Shown here: piece after piece, positions 1 to 13,995 of the stretch
How the letters are laid out: the number at the start of each line of letters is the position of its first letter
How positions within the stretch are numbered: the first letter of the stretch is position 1
Program-made: the position numbers and the translations under genes
Assembly: GCA_963970005.1 (NCBI GenBank)
Contig: CAXAMN010003847.1
Location: forward strand, 313,162 to 377,161
Direction: 5' to 3'
Length of the DNA stretch: 64,000 bases
Source: Durusdinium trenchii
Taxonomy: Eukaryota; Sar; Dinophyceae; Suessiales; Symbiodiniaceae
The notes under the pieces: generated by a model
The model's input: the letters and a program-made list of their open reading frames with translations, nothing else
Told to the model about the DNA's origin: nothing
Database searches by the model: none

Positions 1-3000
1 TCTGGTTCTCGAGCATTTCGACTGAGCTTCCATCCCGCCTTTTGGCCGAAGTAAGCATGAGCATGCATCCTGGTTCACGAGCTGGCACTTTGTTTTCCAC
101 CACATACTGCTCAAGCAACCCCTCCAGTGTGTCAGGTTCCAAGGAGAAGGGCTTGGGAGCTGCATCTTCCACAGGTGCAGCAGGGTGGTTGGAAGGGTCT
201 GGACAGCTTCCAGAGCCCCCACAAAACCTAAGGGCACATCGGATACAAACCTAAATGCCCATTTGATACAAGTCAGCACGGGACCATGGATCACCAAATA
301 GAATAAGGTCCAGTTGTTTTTTATGCCCCTGAAATTGGAAAATGTGTTTAAACACAATCCATGGCAGCTTCTTGTCGAAGTCTTGGATGAGGCTGCGCCA
401 TTGGGGAGCAAACAGCGGGTTCTCCAAGTGTAGGCCGCGAACTTCATTGGAAAGCTCAATGACATACTTCTTGATCCCTTTCGCTTTGTTGTTCAGAGAG
501 AGCTTGGCAAGCTTCAAGGGGTAAGAGCTGAGGTCCACCTTGTCTACAGGAGGTGGTGTAGGGTCATAGGGCCTCACATTGCCCATCGTTTTGCCACCCC
601 GCTTCCAATCCTGGCAGCATAGTCAAGAGCAAGCTAGATCTGAGGTTGATGGGTCTGACTGGGTTTGGGTCTGTTTGGCCTTTCCTTCTTTCAAACCAAT
701 GGAAAAGTATATATTCATAACCTTTCTTGGCCAGATCAATATGGAAGGGGCAGCCCGGTGTTCATTGTTAATATTTAATCTTGGAATTGGACTTAAGCTC
801 AGGGCAAACTCCCTGGGCTGGGTGTGATACAACATGCTATAAAACATGCTCGAGAACATGTTGCAAATTTCTTACACAAGTGCGGGGTCCTCAAAGAGGA
901 ACATGGCGCATTCCCTCTCACAATGCTGGATCAGTGTTAGATCCGTACTCAATGAAAGGCTTCGGAAGGTGTGCATTTGCTTCTCAATGGAGCTCTTGAT
1001 CATCGAAAGCTCCAAGTTCCCCTCATAAGGTGTGAGGTTGACAACCCCAATCAAAGAATGAGCTTCGCTGCCTTTCAGCAAGGATGCAATCACGGATTGA
1101 GGAAGTGCTTCTCCAGCGAGAAGTTGAGCAGTCTCTTGCACATCACTCAAAGACCTCCAGACTCCAGACATGATAGGACATGCCTCATCTCCGAAAACTA
1201 TGCCAGGCCATTAGATTTGCTCCCTGCCACAAAACATTAAAGATCATTACCCATTGTAGAGTAAATCTACAACATCCGATTGTCAGTGGTCCCTTTGACA
1301 TGTTTTGCAAAAGCCAGGCCTGACCCCTTCCGATGCATGTGGTACGGCGTCCCGGCCCGTTGGCACAACGTACATGTGCTCAGGGGTCCATGGCAGCAAG
1401 TCGCGTGGAGTCCTGAACAAGTGTTTGAAGCCTTGCTTCAGATTCAAAAACTTTTGGGCACAATCATATTGCTATGAAAACCCTCTGTCATTAGACCAAA
1501 ACATTGAGCAACCCAAGTACGAAGAAATCGTTTAGTGATATGTTTTAATGAGAATGATTGGTTTGGACTTTTACTCCACCCAGCCTCTCTGACATCAGTT
1601 GAGATGCTCTCCAAATGTTGGAGTCAAGACATCCATCAGCGAAGATCAGCCAAGCAGGGTAGCAAAGATGAACCTTCTTTGTGGCCGGGGCCACATCACA
1701 CCGTAGCGTGATGCTTTCAGCATACAACTTCTTGGCATCCATTTTGTCTTCGATCCTCCTGACCACATCAGAAGGTATTCTTCCTATTATAGGTCCCTAT
1801 TTTTCCAAAAGTCCCAGCCAGCCATGAAAACATAAAGCTTCAGGGGATAGTAAGAGGTTTGCTGTCAAACCTACCTGATAATAAAAAGAGTGAGACTGCT
1901 CCCATCATTCCAGTCCGAAGCTGTACGATCTTATTCTTTCAAAAGAAGATGGTATATTGTGTGTGTATGAGGGTGCACCTTTTTCTATAAACAACTTGAG
2001 TCTCCTCATTTCAGCCCGCAGCCCACTCCGACGATCTGATACAAGGTGCGGCGCGATTGCAAAGCAAACTCCGCGTTCTGGCATGGAGGCCAGAGCCTTG
2101 CGGACGCAATCCATCGTCACGTTGAGATCCTGGGTGGAAAGCCTACCAAGCTTCATGTAGTCCAGCCAAATGATCAACGACCCGTTGTCCGCTTTCAGCT
2201 TGGTGACAAACTGAGGGGCATGACTCTTGCAAGTAGCTTTCTTATTGCAAAGAGATTTAATTTGTGTTGGTTTGATTTGTGTGTGGAGGACATGTATCAC
2301 CCAAAAGATTGGCGAAAAAGGGGTGAAAGAAAAACAGTCAGGGAGCAAGATGATTTCAAGAAGAAATTGACTGTTGTGACATTGCTGCCTGAAAGCTTAA
2401 CACTTTTCTGACACCCACCCCTCCAACAAAATGGTCTTGCCTTCATGAGCTCTTCTTGAAGCTCAGTCGGAGTTCCTGCTCTGTGGTGGCAGTTATTGCT
2501 CATAAACTGTGCCGCCAAAGTGGAACCAATGTGATTCTCCTGTCGAAGATGGCACACCTTGGCTACTCGACTTGTTCGCTCCGATTTGGATTCCTCAGTA
2601 TACAGCCGAGCCAACTGAGCAGCATCACGAGCCAGTGCCAAGGCATCTGCTTCAAATTGAAGCTTGAAGTTCTGCTTGGTTAAGCTGTCCAGGGTCTCAT
2701 CCGCTTTCACCAGTTCGGACCCATCAGATGGAGCAGCAGCAGCAGGGAGATGGTCGGCCCACATCGAACACATCTCAGGGCTGAAGCCAGGATCCCTTCC
2801 CTCAAGCATTGGCTTGAGCTCTTCATGGAAATCCCTCAGGGATCAAGGAGTGAGTAACACGTTCAAAGCTCTCCCACCATTGTGAGATTTGCTAGCCTCT
2901 ACTTTGAAAAATAAACAAGGTGGCCAAGAAGGTATGGATCCTCAAACATAGCAGAGCCTTGACAGCCAAAACAAGCAGTCAGGCAGGTTGATACTATTTT

Positions 3001-5744
3001 CAGCCAACACAGGATCCTTCAAAAAGTTTAAATGAGACCAGGCACCCCTCAATGAGGCGATTCATCACTAACTTGATGGTCTCCTCAGGGAACACAATCA
3101 AGTTGTCAGAGTTCTTGTGATGCTGCATTTGCTCCAGGACATACCCGGCCATGCAACAAATGTCGCACTCCAAGGCCCATTGTGACACAGGCATGTGCAG
3201 CACCTGAGCCTTGCCAGCTTTTTGCTTCGTCACTTCGAAGATGAACAGCACCCGCTGCATGAAGATATGCTGCTTCCCCTCATTCATTGTGAGCATCTCT
3301 GCAAAGATGCCCTCCACCTCTGGTCCTTTAGGCTTGCCATTCAAGAACCACCGCGGATGAAGAAGCGTTTCTCGATGAAAAGCTGCACAGGGGAAGGCCA
3401 CATGACATACTGTAGTAAACCCAAAGAGGCATCATGAGAATAGAGCGCCAGAGTTCTAATGAAACCCTGGACATGGGAAGGTAGTTAACTTAGACGCAGG
3501 TGTGTTTGGCACAGTCAGTCCGATTCAAACCACTAGGCTTAGGGTTGCAATTATTTGACATTTGCTGGCCTGACTGGTCAAAGCGGTTCACATCCAAGTG
3601 CTGCCGGATCATCTTCCACACAGCATCACAAACGCCCACCTGGGGTTTAAACATGGTTTGGTGCGGTATCGGTATAGGTCGTTGATAAGGAAGAGAGTGT
3701 GGGTGCACTGAAGATTAAAATGTTTGAAGCTTTTTGGATTTAGTCCAATCACCTTGAAGCCGAACATGAGGTTGGCTTGGTTCTTTTCGATCCTCATCTT
3801 GGGGTTGGATGCTGCTAGCCCATAGCTGTTGTACTCCTGGATGGCCACATCCCATGCCTGTTGGTAGCTCGTTCCATTATCCTGCCAGGGGTGTGGGAAA
3901 TAGGATGAAGGCTGTCTCAGACCAAGTTTTCTTGAAACTTAACAGTTAAAAGAAAACTTTTTTCGGGAAACCTTCTAAGGTGAAGGGAAGTGCAGGCAAT
4001 CTGGAACACCCCAGTTCCTTCACGATTTGGTCTGTGCGACCATGGAAAGCCAAACACAGCTGCAGGATCGACTTCTTTTGGCGTTCTGCTTGCTGTTCAC
4101 TTACTTGAATCCTCCTCCAGATGTAGTCAGAAGGATTGGCCTGCTTGATGTAGACAGCATTCACCAAGATGCTTGTTTCAACCCACCTGGGATCCACTGG
4201 AGGTTTGATTTAGAACCAGGACCAATGGTTGGAGAAAGGCCCCTGCAAATCCCAACCAACCAAGTCTCACTCAATCCCTCCATCTGACAAGTTCTTCAAG
4301 ATAGTAACATTTTGGGGGAGCTTACCAGAAAGAAACTATCATCCCAAAGGCGACGATGGGGACCGGACCACAAAGGCGACGGTGGCGACCTCACCATCAC
4401 CTATGGGCCTGATCTGAGCATAGTTGCGTCACCTTTGGCACTTCCAAGTTTCAACTTGGGTAAAGGCGACGATGGGTATGCCACCATCACCTTTCACATC
4501 TTGACCCCTTTACTCGTGATCCTTCAGTCTTAGGTAATTACTTTCTTTATTAGAAATGTATTGCAACCATCTAAGATCATCTCAGGGACCTACAGAATCA
4601 ATTCATTTCATTATTCGTAAGAACCCAGGATCTAGCCAGTCTGATCAATGGAGCCCTGAACTCTTCAGCTAAGACTGATTATGTGAAAGGCGACGATGGC
4701 GACCCCACCATCACCTTTGGATTTTGGGGAACTTGGTTGGTCCAAAGGCGACCCAACTATACCCAACAACTATCTAAAGCCATACCAGGTCACTTTCGAA
4801 AGTCTTCGAGCTCTTCTGGCGTCAGCCCCTTCTGAAGACAGAGGTAGGTGTAGAAAAGGGAATACAAGAGAATAGAAGATCTCCCACATCCCTTCACAAC
4901 TTCCAGGACTCCAAAGTCCATGGGCTGGCCCCCCCTGCTTGCGTCGACAGGTTTGAACTCTATGGTTTCGCGAAAGCGCTCATAGCCCAGGCCCCAGATT
5001 GAGTAGGCTGTCGACAGCCAGTCCCCGAGCATCGGCAATCCATCGGAAGGCAACTTTGGGGTGAATGCCAAAGTGGGGATCTCCATCACAGTCTTCACCT
5101 CCGCGTCCTGAACAGGGGCCGGATTATTCTCCCGGGATTGTTGGAGTGAAGGTTCAACATGTTTTGGAAACTTTGCCCACTTGTCCGGTATGGTGAGGCT
5201 TTGAGGATGCTGCACTGCTTTCCCCATGACACTGCAAAGCCACTCATGAAGAGGAGTAAAGAGCTCGGGCTTAGCATTCTTCAACAGCCACGCAACTGGG
5301 TGTTCGTCCTTCGCTGGATCGAAATTCCTAAGCTTCACCAGGTGAGGTTCATCGGGTTGTACCCAAACAATCATTTGCAACAAATATCCCTCTTGCACAA
5401 CTTCTGGATTCTACACATTATGTTTCACAAAGGGGTCTGATTGAGATTCCTGGTTGTAATCTTTCATAAGAGGGTCTGGGCAGTTAGCCACATCTTGCTG
5501 CTCCATGGGCCCAGCTGAAGGCCAACCCTTTGCGACTTGCCCGACGACGGCGGCGTAGCTTGGCTGCCACGCTTACCCATCGTAGACAGGTCGAGCGAAA
5601 ACCCTCACTGTGGTCCAAAAACCTTGAAGAAACAGTTCACAAGCTGTGCGATGAGTGAAATGGTAGTTGATGGTGTGTGCAGTGTTCATCCATTCAAGAC
5701 CCATCAATACCTTTTTTCTTCTTGGGTGCCTGTAAAGGTGGCAT
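1..5744 (-). CDS. Gene 3 of the transposon, left copy (5' part, cut by window edge)
   Basis: This is the mirror of 37261-43004, starting at the ATG at 5744. The coiled-coil exon is intact here: the codon at 2552-2554 reads TGC where the right copy has TGA, and the frame continues through VCHLRQENHIGSTLAAQF. Several missense differences from the right copy were seen (for example Met/Val, Glu/Gly and Asp/Ala positions). The exons after 43004 of the right copy would lie left of this window. Function is unknown. Confidence 0.5.
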
Positions 5745-5813
5745 GCTGAACATAAGCCTTGAATTTGTAACAACAGCTATCGAATTTGAGAACTTCGATA
5801 CCTTTACAATCTA

Positions 5814-7458
5814 TCAGCTGAGTCCAAGGATTGTTGCAACCAGCACCGCACCGATGCATGGAACTGACATCGCATTACCGCTCATGCGGACAGATGCGGT
5901 GGTGCAGGCATTGTCGAGCTGGAGCATTGGCGCCATCGCTGCCTCACTTTGACTGGGAGTGACAGGCAGGACATGGGTCGCGAAGAGCTCCAGTGGTTGC
6001 ATGACACGTCTTGAGGCCTCCCAGGGAACAACAAGTTGAGAACTGTTGGAAAGTTATTTGTTGGGCATGCAGCAATTCAAACTCTTGAAACATGATATGT
6101 TTCCCGCAGGTTGGGACCTTGCTAAACAGCTTGCCAGAGTTCGTAGTCAGTGTCATCAAAGATCGATCCTTGCACTCTGTCCTCCCCCTCCCGTTCCGGA
6201 CAAGTTGGTTCAAGTCCGCAACTTGCCAACCCTTCTTTGAGAACATCTTGGGGTCGTCATAGTCATGCAGGTTGCTCTCCTGAGCTAAGACTGTAGGGCG
6301 GTGATAATTGAATGACTGGTTTTATACAAAGACAGGAAACATGACTAATTTATTTGAGAGTCCTGCTCCATGGTAAGCCTTGATGGGGCAAGGTTCATCC
6401 AGTAGAAATCTTGAGCCACCATGCTTGGCCTAGCTCGCAAAGCTCCCAAGACCTCTAGGAAGGGAAAGTCTGGTTTCCAAGGCCCCATGTAGGCCACATT
6501 CCAGATCACCCCATAGATCCGTGGACGAGCACATCCAAATCCGAAGATTCTGGGGTCAATCTTCACAATTCGACAATCCCACTCAACATTCCCAAAGTGT
6601 TGAGTCACATAGGCCTGCAAATTATACTCGGTCACGTTCTCAATGATATGTATGTCAGCTGATTCTGTTGCATCGCTGTAGTATTTCTCATGGACTTTGT
6701 GCTTGATATCCGCTTCCCCCCTTTCTCAGGCCCATCAAAGAATATGGCTGGCAAGGTGGTCCTCATGGGATTGAGGCCAGCCGCGGAAGGGAGGAAGAGA
6801 CTGGGATGGCGTTTGATGAACTTTCAAACAAACATTTTGTTGATTCATTGCCCAAATCCTGCCACCTTGATCCGCAAGCCTGAGATGGGGTGTTTGTTTG
6901 TGTTGCAGGGTCGTTTCTAGATGTTTGCTCAAGGAAGGTAAAGAGATCTATATCAGAAGGTATACCTGGGAATGATAATTAGGCAAGTAGCTGTTTTGGT
7001 CGACTGGCAACTGACAGCTGCACATTTTCAGGTGTTTTACACACCATAGTTCAGTATTCTCCGGGCTGAAGTCCATGATATTTTCGAAGACACAGGACGA
7101 ATACGAACGACAAAGTACACGTTGGCATGAAGGTTCGTAATCACATGAGAAGTGAAGCTGGACACGTTTTCGAGATCTCCTGGGCAACTCCTTGCGGATC
7201 ACTGACTCCAAGCTTAGCATGGCCTAGGCCCACCAATTGTTTTTCAGGCAGGTCAGATTCAATCTCTGAGTAATGGGCTGATTCTGCACACCCAACTCCA
7301 GAGAACATAGTTCCGAAGTGCCACAAAGGCCATCGCTTGAACTGAGCCACAACCTGTCGTTTGCCAAAGTGCTTATACAGTCGCTTCACAAAGGTCTCAG
7401 CCCAAGAAAATGTCTCTTTGATGTTTTTCGGTCCCAACGGGTCTGAATCTGTAGCCAT
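5814..7458 (-). pseudogene. C5 DNA methyltransferase of the left copy, frameshifted
   Basis: This is the mirror of the right-copy gene, with exons at 7458-7279, 7223-6966, 6916-6859, 6761-6363, 6279-6118 and 6017-5814. All motifs are present. However, the fourth exon is 399 instead of 398 nt because a run of five G (right copy 36285-36289) is six here (6716-6721 on the plus strand as C). The shift falls just after the catalytic PCQ motif and before the ENV motif, and leads to a stop soon after. If the extra base is real, the enzyme is truncated; homopolymer sequencing error is the alternative. The left copy lacks the 14-bp duplication at the GA splice donor, so its third intron is 97 nt. Confidence 0.7.
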
Positions 7459-7640
7459 GGGAAAGTCCGTTTTCTGAAAGCATCTCCTGGTGAATGGCTA
7501 GGAACCATGCAGAGGACTGAGATGGAGCATGAACTGAAAGTGACTTAACATAAAAACATTTGTCTCCTGGGAGTCTTCACTTTCTTGATTTCATTGGTCT
7601 TCTTCAGGAAGGGCTTGCGAACTGTCCTCTCACAGTAGAT

Positions 7641-10600
7641 TCACTCGCTTGACACTTTCACTTTTTTTGAGCTCCTTGCAGGTGATGGCTGTGTGACCTT
7701 TCGCACAGCGTCGCGAAGACTGAGAGTGGGTTTCCTGCAGATGCATGTGCTGTCATGTGATATCACAACTTAAGTCAGTCAAGAGTTTGTGGTTCCGACC
7801 CTATTTCCATTTCGTAATCAATGCAAGATTCTTCATCAGATACAAGGGCACTGCTGGCGTCAGCTGACCATCCACAAAAGGCTTCGAAGAGAGATTGAAT
7901 CACAGTGTGTGGTTTACACAAAGGTACAATCAAATTGAACGAACCTTGCGCAAGAGCAGTGCAGCGAATGCTACAGTCTCCTTTTTGGCAAGCAAATTTG
8001 CAGCAGCGAGAGTGTTGATGAAATCCCAAACACAATCAGCTGACTGATCTTCGATCAAAAGGTCAGATCTAGTTGTCATCGAAAACGTTTGGCAATCCTA
8101 CATCCTTTCCAGAATTCAATGCGCAAAGTTTTGCAACTCCATTTAGCATACTAGAAGACAAATCCATCAGCTTATGGACGGGGTTGCCAGTGTCTCGCTT
8201 CAAGATCTTATGAGCCTGCCAAAAGGGAATCATGATTTCCACGTTTCAGTTCAGATTCAGAAGCAGCATGCTCGAGAATGAACAAAAAGGATCGGGCCTC
8301 CAACAGCTTCTGGGTTGCCACGTAATTTATTTCTTCAGCCTGCTAGAGTCAAGAACTTGGAGGTGACTTGAACCAATGCGTTAGCTCAAAGGTTTCAGGC
8401 CTTCTTCATAGCCTGCTTGTGCTGTTCCTGCAGTATTCAAATCTACGTTTTGACTAGGGTACCATGCCTCAAAGAGTTTTTGTTTGAGACCAACCAGTGA
8501 TCAATGTCAAGACAAATGCCGGTCCTTCTGGGCTGAGACCGGGGATATGTAGAAGGGATCCTGGCAGTTGTTGACAACTCCTTGCCCCTTCCCAAAACTG
8601 ATGGTGTGCCTGAGAATCGGCTATGTCGCTCCACCAAACCACAGAAGCAGCAGCTTCAAGGTGGATGTCGTTGTCCTGTCGCAAGCTCCAGGTAAATTCA
8701 AACTGGTAACAGCAAAGAAGTGGTGTGAAGCTTCTTTGATATCCAGAATGTTCCAAAAAGTTTATAAACCTTGTCCAAGCCCTGGTGCAATGGAATAAAC
8801 ATACACTTATAGCACAAGCATCCAGTTTCTGAAAGTCCTTCGACTGAAAAAGCCTTCGTTTAGGATCTGGCGTAGTGTTCACGAGGCTGCACTGAACATC
8901 TGTCAAAGAACGCTTCAAGCTACCGGAAGTCCTTCCAAATGATGACTCAAGGCCCAACACAACAAGTGGTTTGAGGAACAGGTTCATAAGCTGCAGAAAA
9001 ACAAGCACTCCTCTCCATCTCATCCATGGTCTTCAAAATAACTACAGACCCCAGCTTGAGGCGCTGCAAACAAACAGAACCGCAACAGCTTCCAATCATT
9101 TCATCAAAGAACGATTCCATCTGTCCATCTGTTGTTATGCGAATCTTAGCAATTAGATTGTTTTTTCCATCTCACCTGCGTCTTTGCATCCGAGCACTGA
9201 ACTGCATTTGGGGAATCACCTTACCAATGAGCGATTGCCCTGGGTCTAAACTTACAAGGGCATCGAACTCACTGTCACACCTGACAGAAAGCCAGGGCAA
9301 CGCAGGAACAGGCTCTGCAGGAGCATTTGGATTGCTCAAAGCAATCATATACTGAACTGTTCTCTGTGTGCTTGCATTATCTTCTGTTTGAAGAAGTAGC
9401 ATCGCAAGCTGCAAGAATTTCTTTCTTCTGTCATTATCAAATGATTTCAAAGGCCTTGCGATGTGGGGAATGTCTCCCACCAGGCCCATGAACTCACATG
9501 GGAAGACCACTACTGGGTCCTGCAGGAGAGGTTTGGTTCAATATGATATGATCTTACTTGCTTGTGAAGCTGTTGAACAAGAATTCACAAACTCCTGGCT
9601 CAAAGCATGGTCCGCAAGGAAACGCTTCACGCAGCACACAACATCATTTGGTGACACAGCAAATCCATGTCGACCAGGGCCCTCTGTGACGATGTTCATG
9701 CTTCCAGGGATGTCTGGCAGCCAGAAGTAAAAGAGTAATACACTCACCTGCACTCCTACAATCAGTTCAATCTAGAATGAGCCTCTACGACGCATGAAGA
9801 GGAAGGCATGGGCTCCGCTGCTATCTTCTTTCATTCCTCCAGAATATGTCACCGGTGCACCTTCAAGCCTCAGAGAACAAACGCATGAACAAAATATTCA
9901 TCAAATCAAGTGCAACCTGTTCCAGGCAAACTCAAACAGACAAGGAACCATGTTTTCCATGGTCTGGTAGTTCTGAGTTCCTCCACAAGCACCTCGGCAT
10001 TTCCCAGCCAAGCCTTGATGTTGATCTTGTCACACAGGTAGCGCAGCTTCCTCAATGCCCATGCCCAACCAAATTGTTAGCGGCTGTTTGGTTTGGACAT
10101 GGCTGTTAGTAGTTAGTCTCAAAACAGCTTCAAATTGCCCCAAGTGTCTCCTCTATGTCTGGTGGGTCAGCCAAACAATCGACCCACCTCATGGATCTGC
10201 TCAGGATCCCGTATATTTGATCTCGGTCAAAGGGACATATTAAAACGAAAAACTCCTGGTTCTGCAGCTCCCTTTCAACAATTAATGAATCTGAAGCAAA
10301 CTAGCATTTCGTCAAGTTACCCAAGCTTCCGTGAGTATGCCCCACGCGATGGAATAATATTCCAGTGAGTTCCAATCCCTTCTGTAATAGCATCCACGCT
10401 AACAGTTTGAGGATCGTCTGGTTCTTGTTCTCGCGAACAGTATTGTCCGCCTCAATCTAAAAGTATATAGATATTCATTGACCAAAAGTGTAACAGTAAC
10501 TCAGTAACAATATCTCACATTGAGCAACTCCAGTTTTGCCTAGCAGCAATCATCAGGATCTTGCGTGGCATCTTGTCCTGCAAGATGGTGTGGACATGCT

Positions 10601-13209
10601 CCAGGGTCTTGATGACAGACTCAGCCACTGTCGAGCCATCGCTCGGCAAACGAACATCTACCACGTGCAGGTGAAGACAGACTTGATGGCACCATACACC
10701 TTGAATTTTTACTCTTGGACGATCCAGTTTCTGCATGCTCTTCGAAAGAGTGCCATGCCGGAGTCTCGGTAGGCACCATTTGGATTGGTCCATTCCATCC
10801 TTATGTGAGCAAGGCAACACTTACTCCTGCCCAACCCGGAATGCAATCACATGCAACAAATTGCAAACTCATGATGCCTGAAACTTCAATCTCTTGCTGC
10901 TGGGAAGAATCAGTTGTTAGAAGCAATGTGTCACCATCCACCATAGGGTCAAGGGCCTGATCAAAAACTCTAGTGCAAGAAAATTGTCAGGTTTTGACTC
11001 CAATCACCAAACAGGCCTCGAGGTAGCTTTCAAGCTGCCTGTCTGCTGCCACAGCTCCAAGATGGTCACGATAGCCACGGGCTATTTCGTATTTGTCCAC
11101 CGGATCCTCACAAATATAATTCTCAGTCTGTAAGCATCAATTAGAGCATCCATCAAGCTGAGATAGATATGAAAACAGTTAGTGAGTTATTGGTAAGAAA
11201 AGTGTCAGAATTCTCCTCAAAGGCTGTCTTGTAGCACGAGCAATCATCGCAAACAGCAAATCCAGTTGGATTTGAGAAGCGCAAAAGATTAGCCCACTTC
11301 GTCTGAAACCTTCGTACAAAATGATTGTACCTCAGGCTGTGTGCTGGTTGGACCAACCCTGGTTAGACCTGTGACCTGCAGTTCACCCAACAGCCTTGAT
11401 TTGGGTTTTGATCTAAGCTACGAAACAGCGAGGTTGCTACCAGCATGGAGCAACTTCAGGTTCCCTGGTGGCAAGTAGCGTGTGGGCAGCTCGGAAGGGC
11501 AGCTGCCAAACGTGGTCTCCACAATCCTGAGAGCTAAGCTGTTCATAGAACAATTGCTTTGAGCAGCTGACCAACAAATCTTGCAGTCAGTTTTAAAAAT
11601 GACATGGCTCTGACACCAGACCGCTTTGAAGCCTAAAATGTGCAGTTTCAGCTCCAAGTCTGAATCTATAGACTCTGCTGGCACCTCCCACTCATCTGCA
11701 TCCTCCGCTCCCACCATGTTGTCCACATCAGTGTCTCAGCATGCAACCCCCAAGTTGCCCAGAAATGATCTCTTATGCCACAGACCTTTGGTTTACAGCA
11801 AAACCTCATTGCAGGTTAGACTCCAATATCATCTTTGTGGGAGCCATGAGTGAACTTGATGGTCAGGTGGGACTCATCTCCAGTTGCGCCTTGTGATTCT
11901 CGAGCAGCTCTCTGAAACCTGTGGTGAGTGACATGTGTCCTGGTGGGTTAACATGCATCCAATTTGCTTGTTCTTTTTGGATATTTATATAATGAAGCAA
12001 GAAACCGATCTGGAAGCATCCCTGCTGCATTGATGTACAACTTGAGAAAGTATGAGTCCAACTTCATGTTCTTCAAGGGTGTTCTCTTCTTAACCTTTGC
12101 TCACAAGCAGGAATGTCGATGATATGCTTGGGGAAGACACTTGACAGTTCTTTTTTCCAAAACCTATGACACAATATGCGGTTTGGCAAATGTTTGATAA
12201 GTAGCGGCCCCAAACTTTGCAAATCGTCGATCCTGCAAGCCTGCCCCAGCTCGGGAGAAACGACCCGATCGAATGCCTAGAAGTGCTGCCAAGCACTTCG
12301 AAGAGATGATCCGCTTCCCTGTGAGGAACGACCAGCTGCGATTGCCCTTTGCAATGCCAGTCAGCATGCTCTCAATCTTGGCAGCCAAAGCATTGTACGA
12401 AACAGAATACTATGTGAAACAACACCTGAACATACACCAAATTCAGTGAATAATCAACTGAGTCCCGATCATAAGAATCTTGCTCAATCTTGTGCAAAGA
12501 CCAAAAAGTATCCAGGAAGGTAAGTACAGTATCCTGATCCTCTTGGAACCCCTGGAAGCACGTTTGTCGATGGCAACGGCAAGATGATGTCAGAAGCTTA
12601 GCCAATCTACTCCTGCTGCACCCATTGGATGCCTGCCTGAGTACACCCCAAGCAAGACTGGTGATGGTGAGATGGCAGGACCACACGAAAATGAAAATAA
12701 CCTCAGACCAAACTTAACCTTCAAGAAGAAGACCCTACGTCACCATCATCAGCAATCATCATCAATACAACAACATCACCACACAGCAAAGTATTGCTTT
12801 GCACAACAAGCCACTTCACACGGACCTTGGGGTTTGCAAGAAGTCTCCTTCGGGAATTATTGTAGTTGGGCCGCTTGCGAAAAGGAGCTGTCTTGTTGGA
12901 CTCAGTCTGTAGCATTGCAGCTTTGAATTGCCTCAACCTTTTAAGATCAAAGCACACTGTCGCCAAAGTCTGGTGAACTGAATCAGATTCTTGGACTTTT
13001 TCTGAAACTTCTGCTAAAGCCAGATCACCCTTCGATGACTCACTCTTCCCCACTATTTGTCTCAAGTAACTTCTGCGGTCGCTCAGCGTTCCATGATCAT
13101 CACCATCATAAGCTCGAAAACATGTCCCGTTTGGGACAAGAGCTTTTCCTGATGATTCATCCCCTTTTGGGGTTGACACCAGGCCTCGAAAATAGGACCT
13201 CCTGTCCAT
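7641..13209 (-). CDS. DUF7869-like putative transposase, left copy
   Basis: This is the near-identical mirror of 29783-35351. Exon 1 is 13209-12826; the core exons with DGMDQSKW and DNTVRENKN are 10799-10545 and 10456-10321. Compared with the right copy I saw one substitution in exon 1 (Phe here, Leu there in the segment RLRQ-KAAM). No disrupting change was noticed. If either copy makes transposase, this one appears as intact as the other. The 3' end is approximate. Confidence 0.55.
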
Positions 13210-13271
13210 CTTTGACCCAAATGGGCTAGAACATGCTTCCCACACACAACAGACCTTTACCCGGGCTTGGA

Positions 13272-13315
13272 CTCAATTAAAACGAAATTACCCTCAAATG
13301 CTGTGAAATTTACTT
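13272..13315 (-). repeat. Terminal inverted repeat of the left (inverted) copy
   Basis: This is the same 44-bp end as 29677-29720, in reverse orientation. It appears identical to the right copy's left end. The flanking base after 13315 begins unrelated host sequence. Confidence 0.85.
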
Positions 13316-13492
13316 CAGCCTGGAACAGCTGCTGTATTATTTTACACCACAGCTCTTGCGGGATCCCCGGGAGGGCCGACCCTGCAACAGAGCACCATGG
13401 TGAAGTGAGAAGGACCCGCAGCTGCTGTGCCCCCTTTCTGGCCGGCACAACAGCGCATAGTCGGTTCAGGTGTTGGAACTTTGCCGAAGACT

Positions 13493-13639
13493 CTACTTGA
13501 GATGGATTGATTGATTTGTTTGATTTGTTGCACACCCTGGCTCCCATTCTGTGCAGGACTTGGAGAAGCAGAAGAAGCTGCATGAATCTTGGAAAGCTTC
13601 CAAGTGAGCCTTGGCCTCGAACTCGTCGCTGTCGGACAT
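13493..13639 (-). CDS. Short reading frame next to the left transposon copy (48 aa)
   Basis: An ATG in good context (GCGCCATGTCC) opens MSDSDEFEAKAHLEAFQDSC and runs to TAG. The first codons look like a protein start, and a GC donor (AAG|GCTCAC) follows MSDSDEFEAK. On the opposite strand, 13559-13609 reads DLEKQKKLHESWKASK then a stop after an AG acceptor, so the strand is uncertain. No family recognised. Confidence 0.25.
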   Translation of the reverse strand: MSDSDEFEAKAHLEAFQDSCSFFCFSKSCTEWEPGCATNQTNQSIHLK

Positions 13640-13995
13640 GGCGCCCGAACTCCTATCGGGGCGTCAATGGAGTTCTTCCGCCGACGCACGCTCCGTGGAG
13701 TTCAGCGATTTCCGTCCGACGGGTGTACAGTGATGCGGAAAAGAGCCAAAAAGGTCCGAACCTGAGAGCCTGGGAGGGGAAACTGAGAGGCATTTGGACT
13801 CATTTCGTTTGTTTGAGGCCCTGGCTCAGGGTCCCCAGTTTGGTGTGGTGAATGGACACCTTAACCTTTAAGAGGCTATAAATAGACACCCCTTAGGGCC
13901 CTGGTAGGAGCTTCTTTCAGTGTCTGTTTAACATCAGCAGATAAAGCTTATAAACTCATATATATATATAATCTGAAATTTGCTGGCTAATTACT

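Larger units (their letters stand above)
1..13315 (-). mobile_element. Second copy of the giant transposon, inverted, cut by the window edge
   Basis: This segment is the reverse complement of 29677-43004. Positions pair as x + y = 43005 in the outer part and 42992 in the inner part. The 13-bp shift is explained by a 14-bp tandem duplication in the right copy and one extra C in a C-run here (6716-6721). About a dozen substitutions were noticed in 13.3 kb. Homology stops at 13315, exactly where the right copy's terminal repeat starts, after which the flanks differ (here CAGCCTGG). The outer 4.1 kb of the element, its other terminal repeat and the target duplication lie outside the window. Whether this copy is complete cannot be judged. 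Confidence 0.85.

Noticed and set aside
1..13315. Many open frames on the plus strand of the left arm and the minus strand of the right arm
   Set aside because: They are antisense to the exons that carry recognisable motifs and are mirrored in both copies, so they are shadows.
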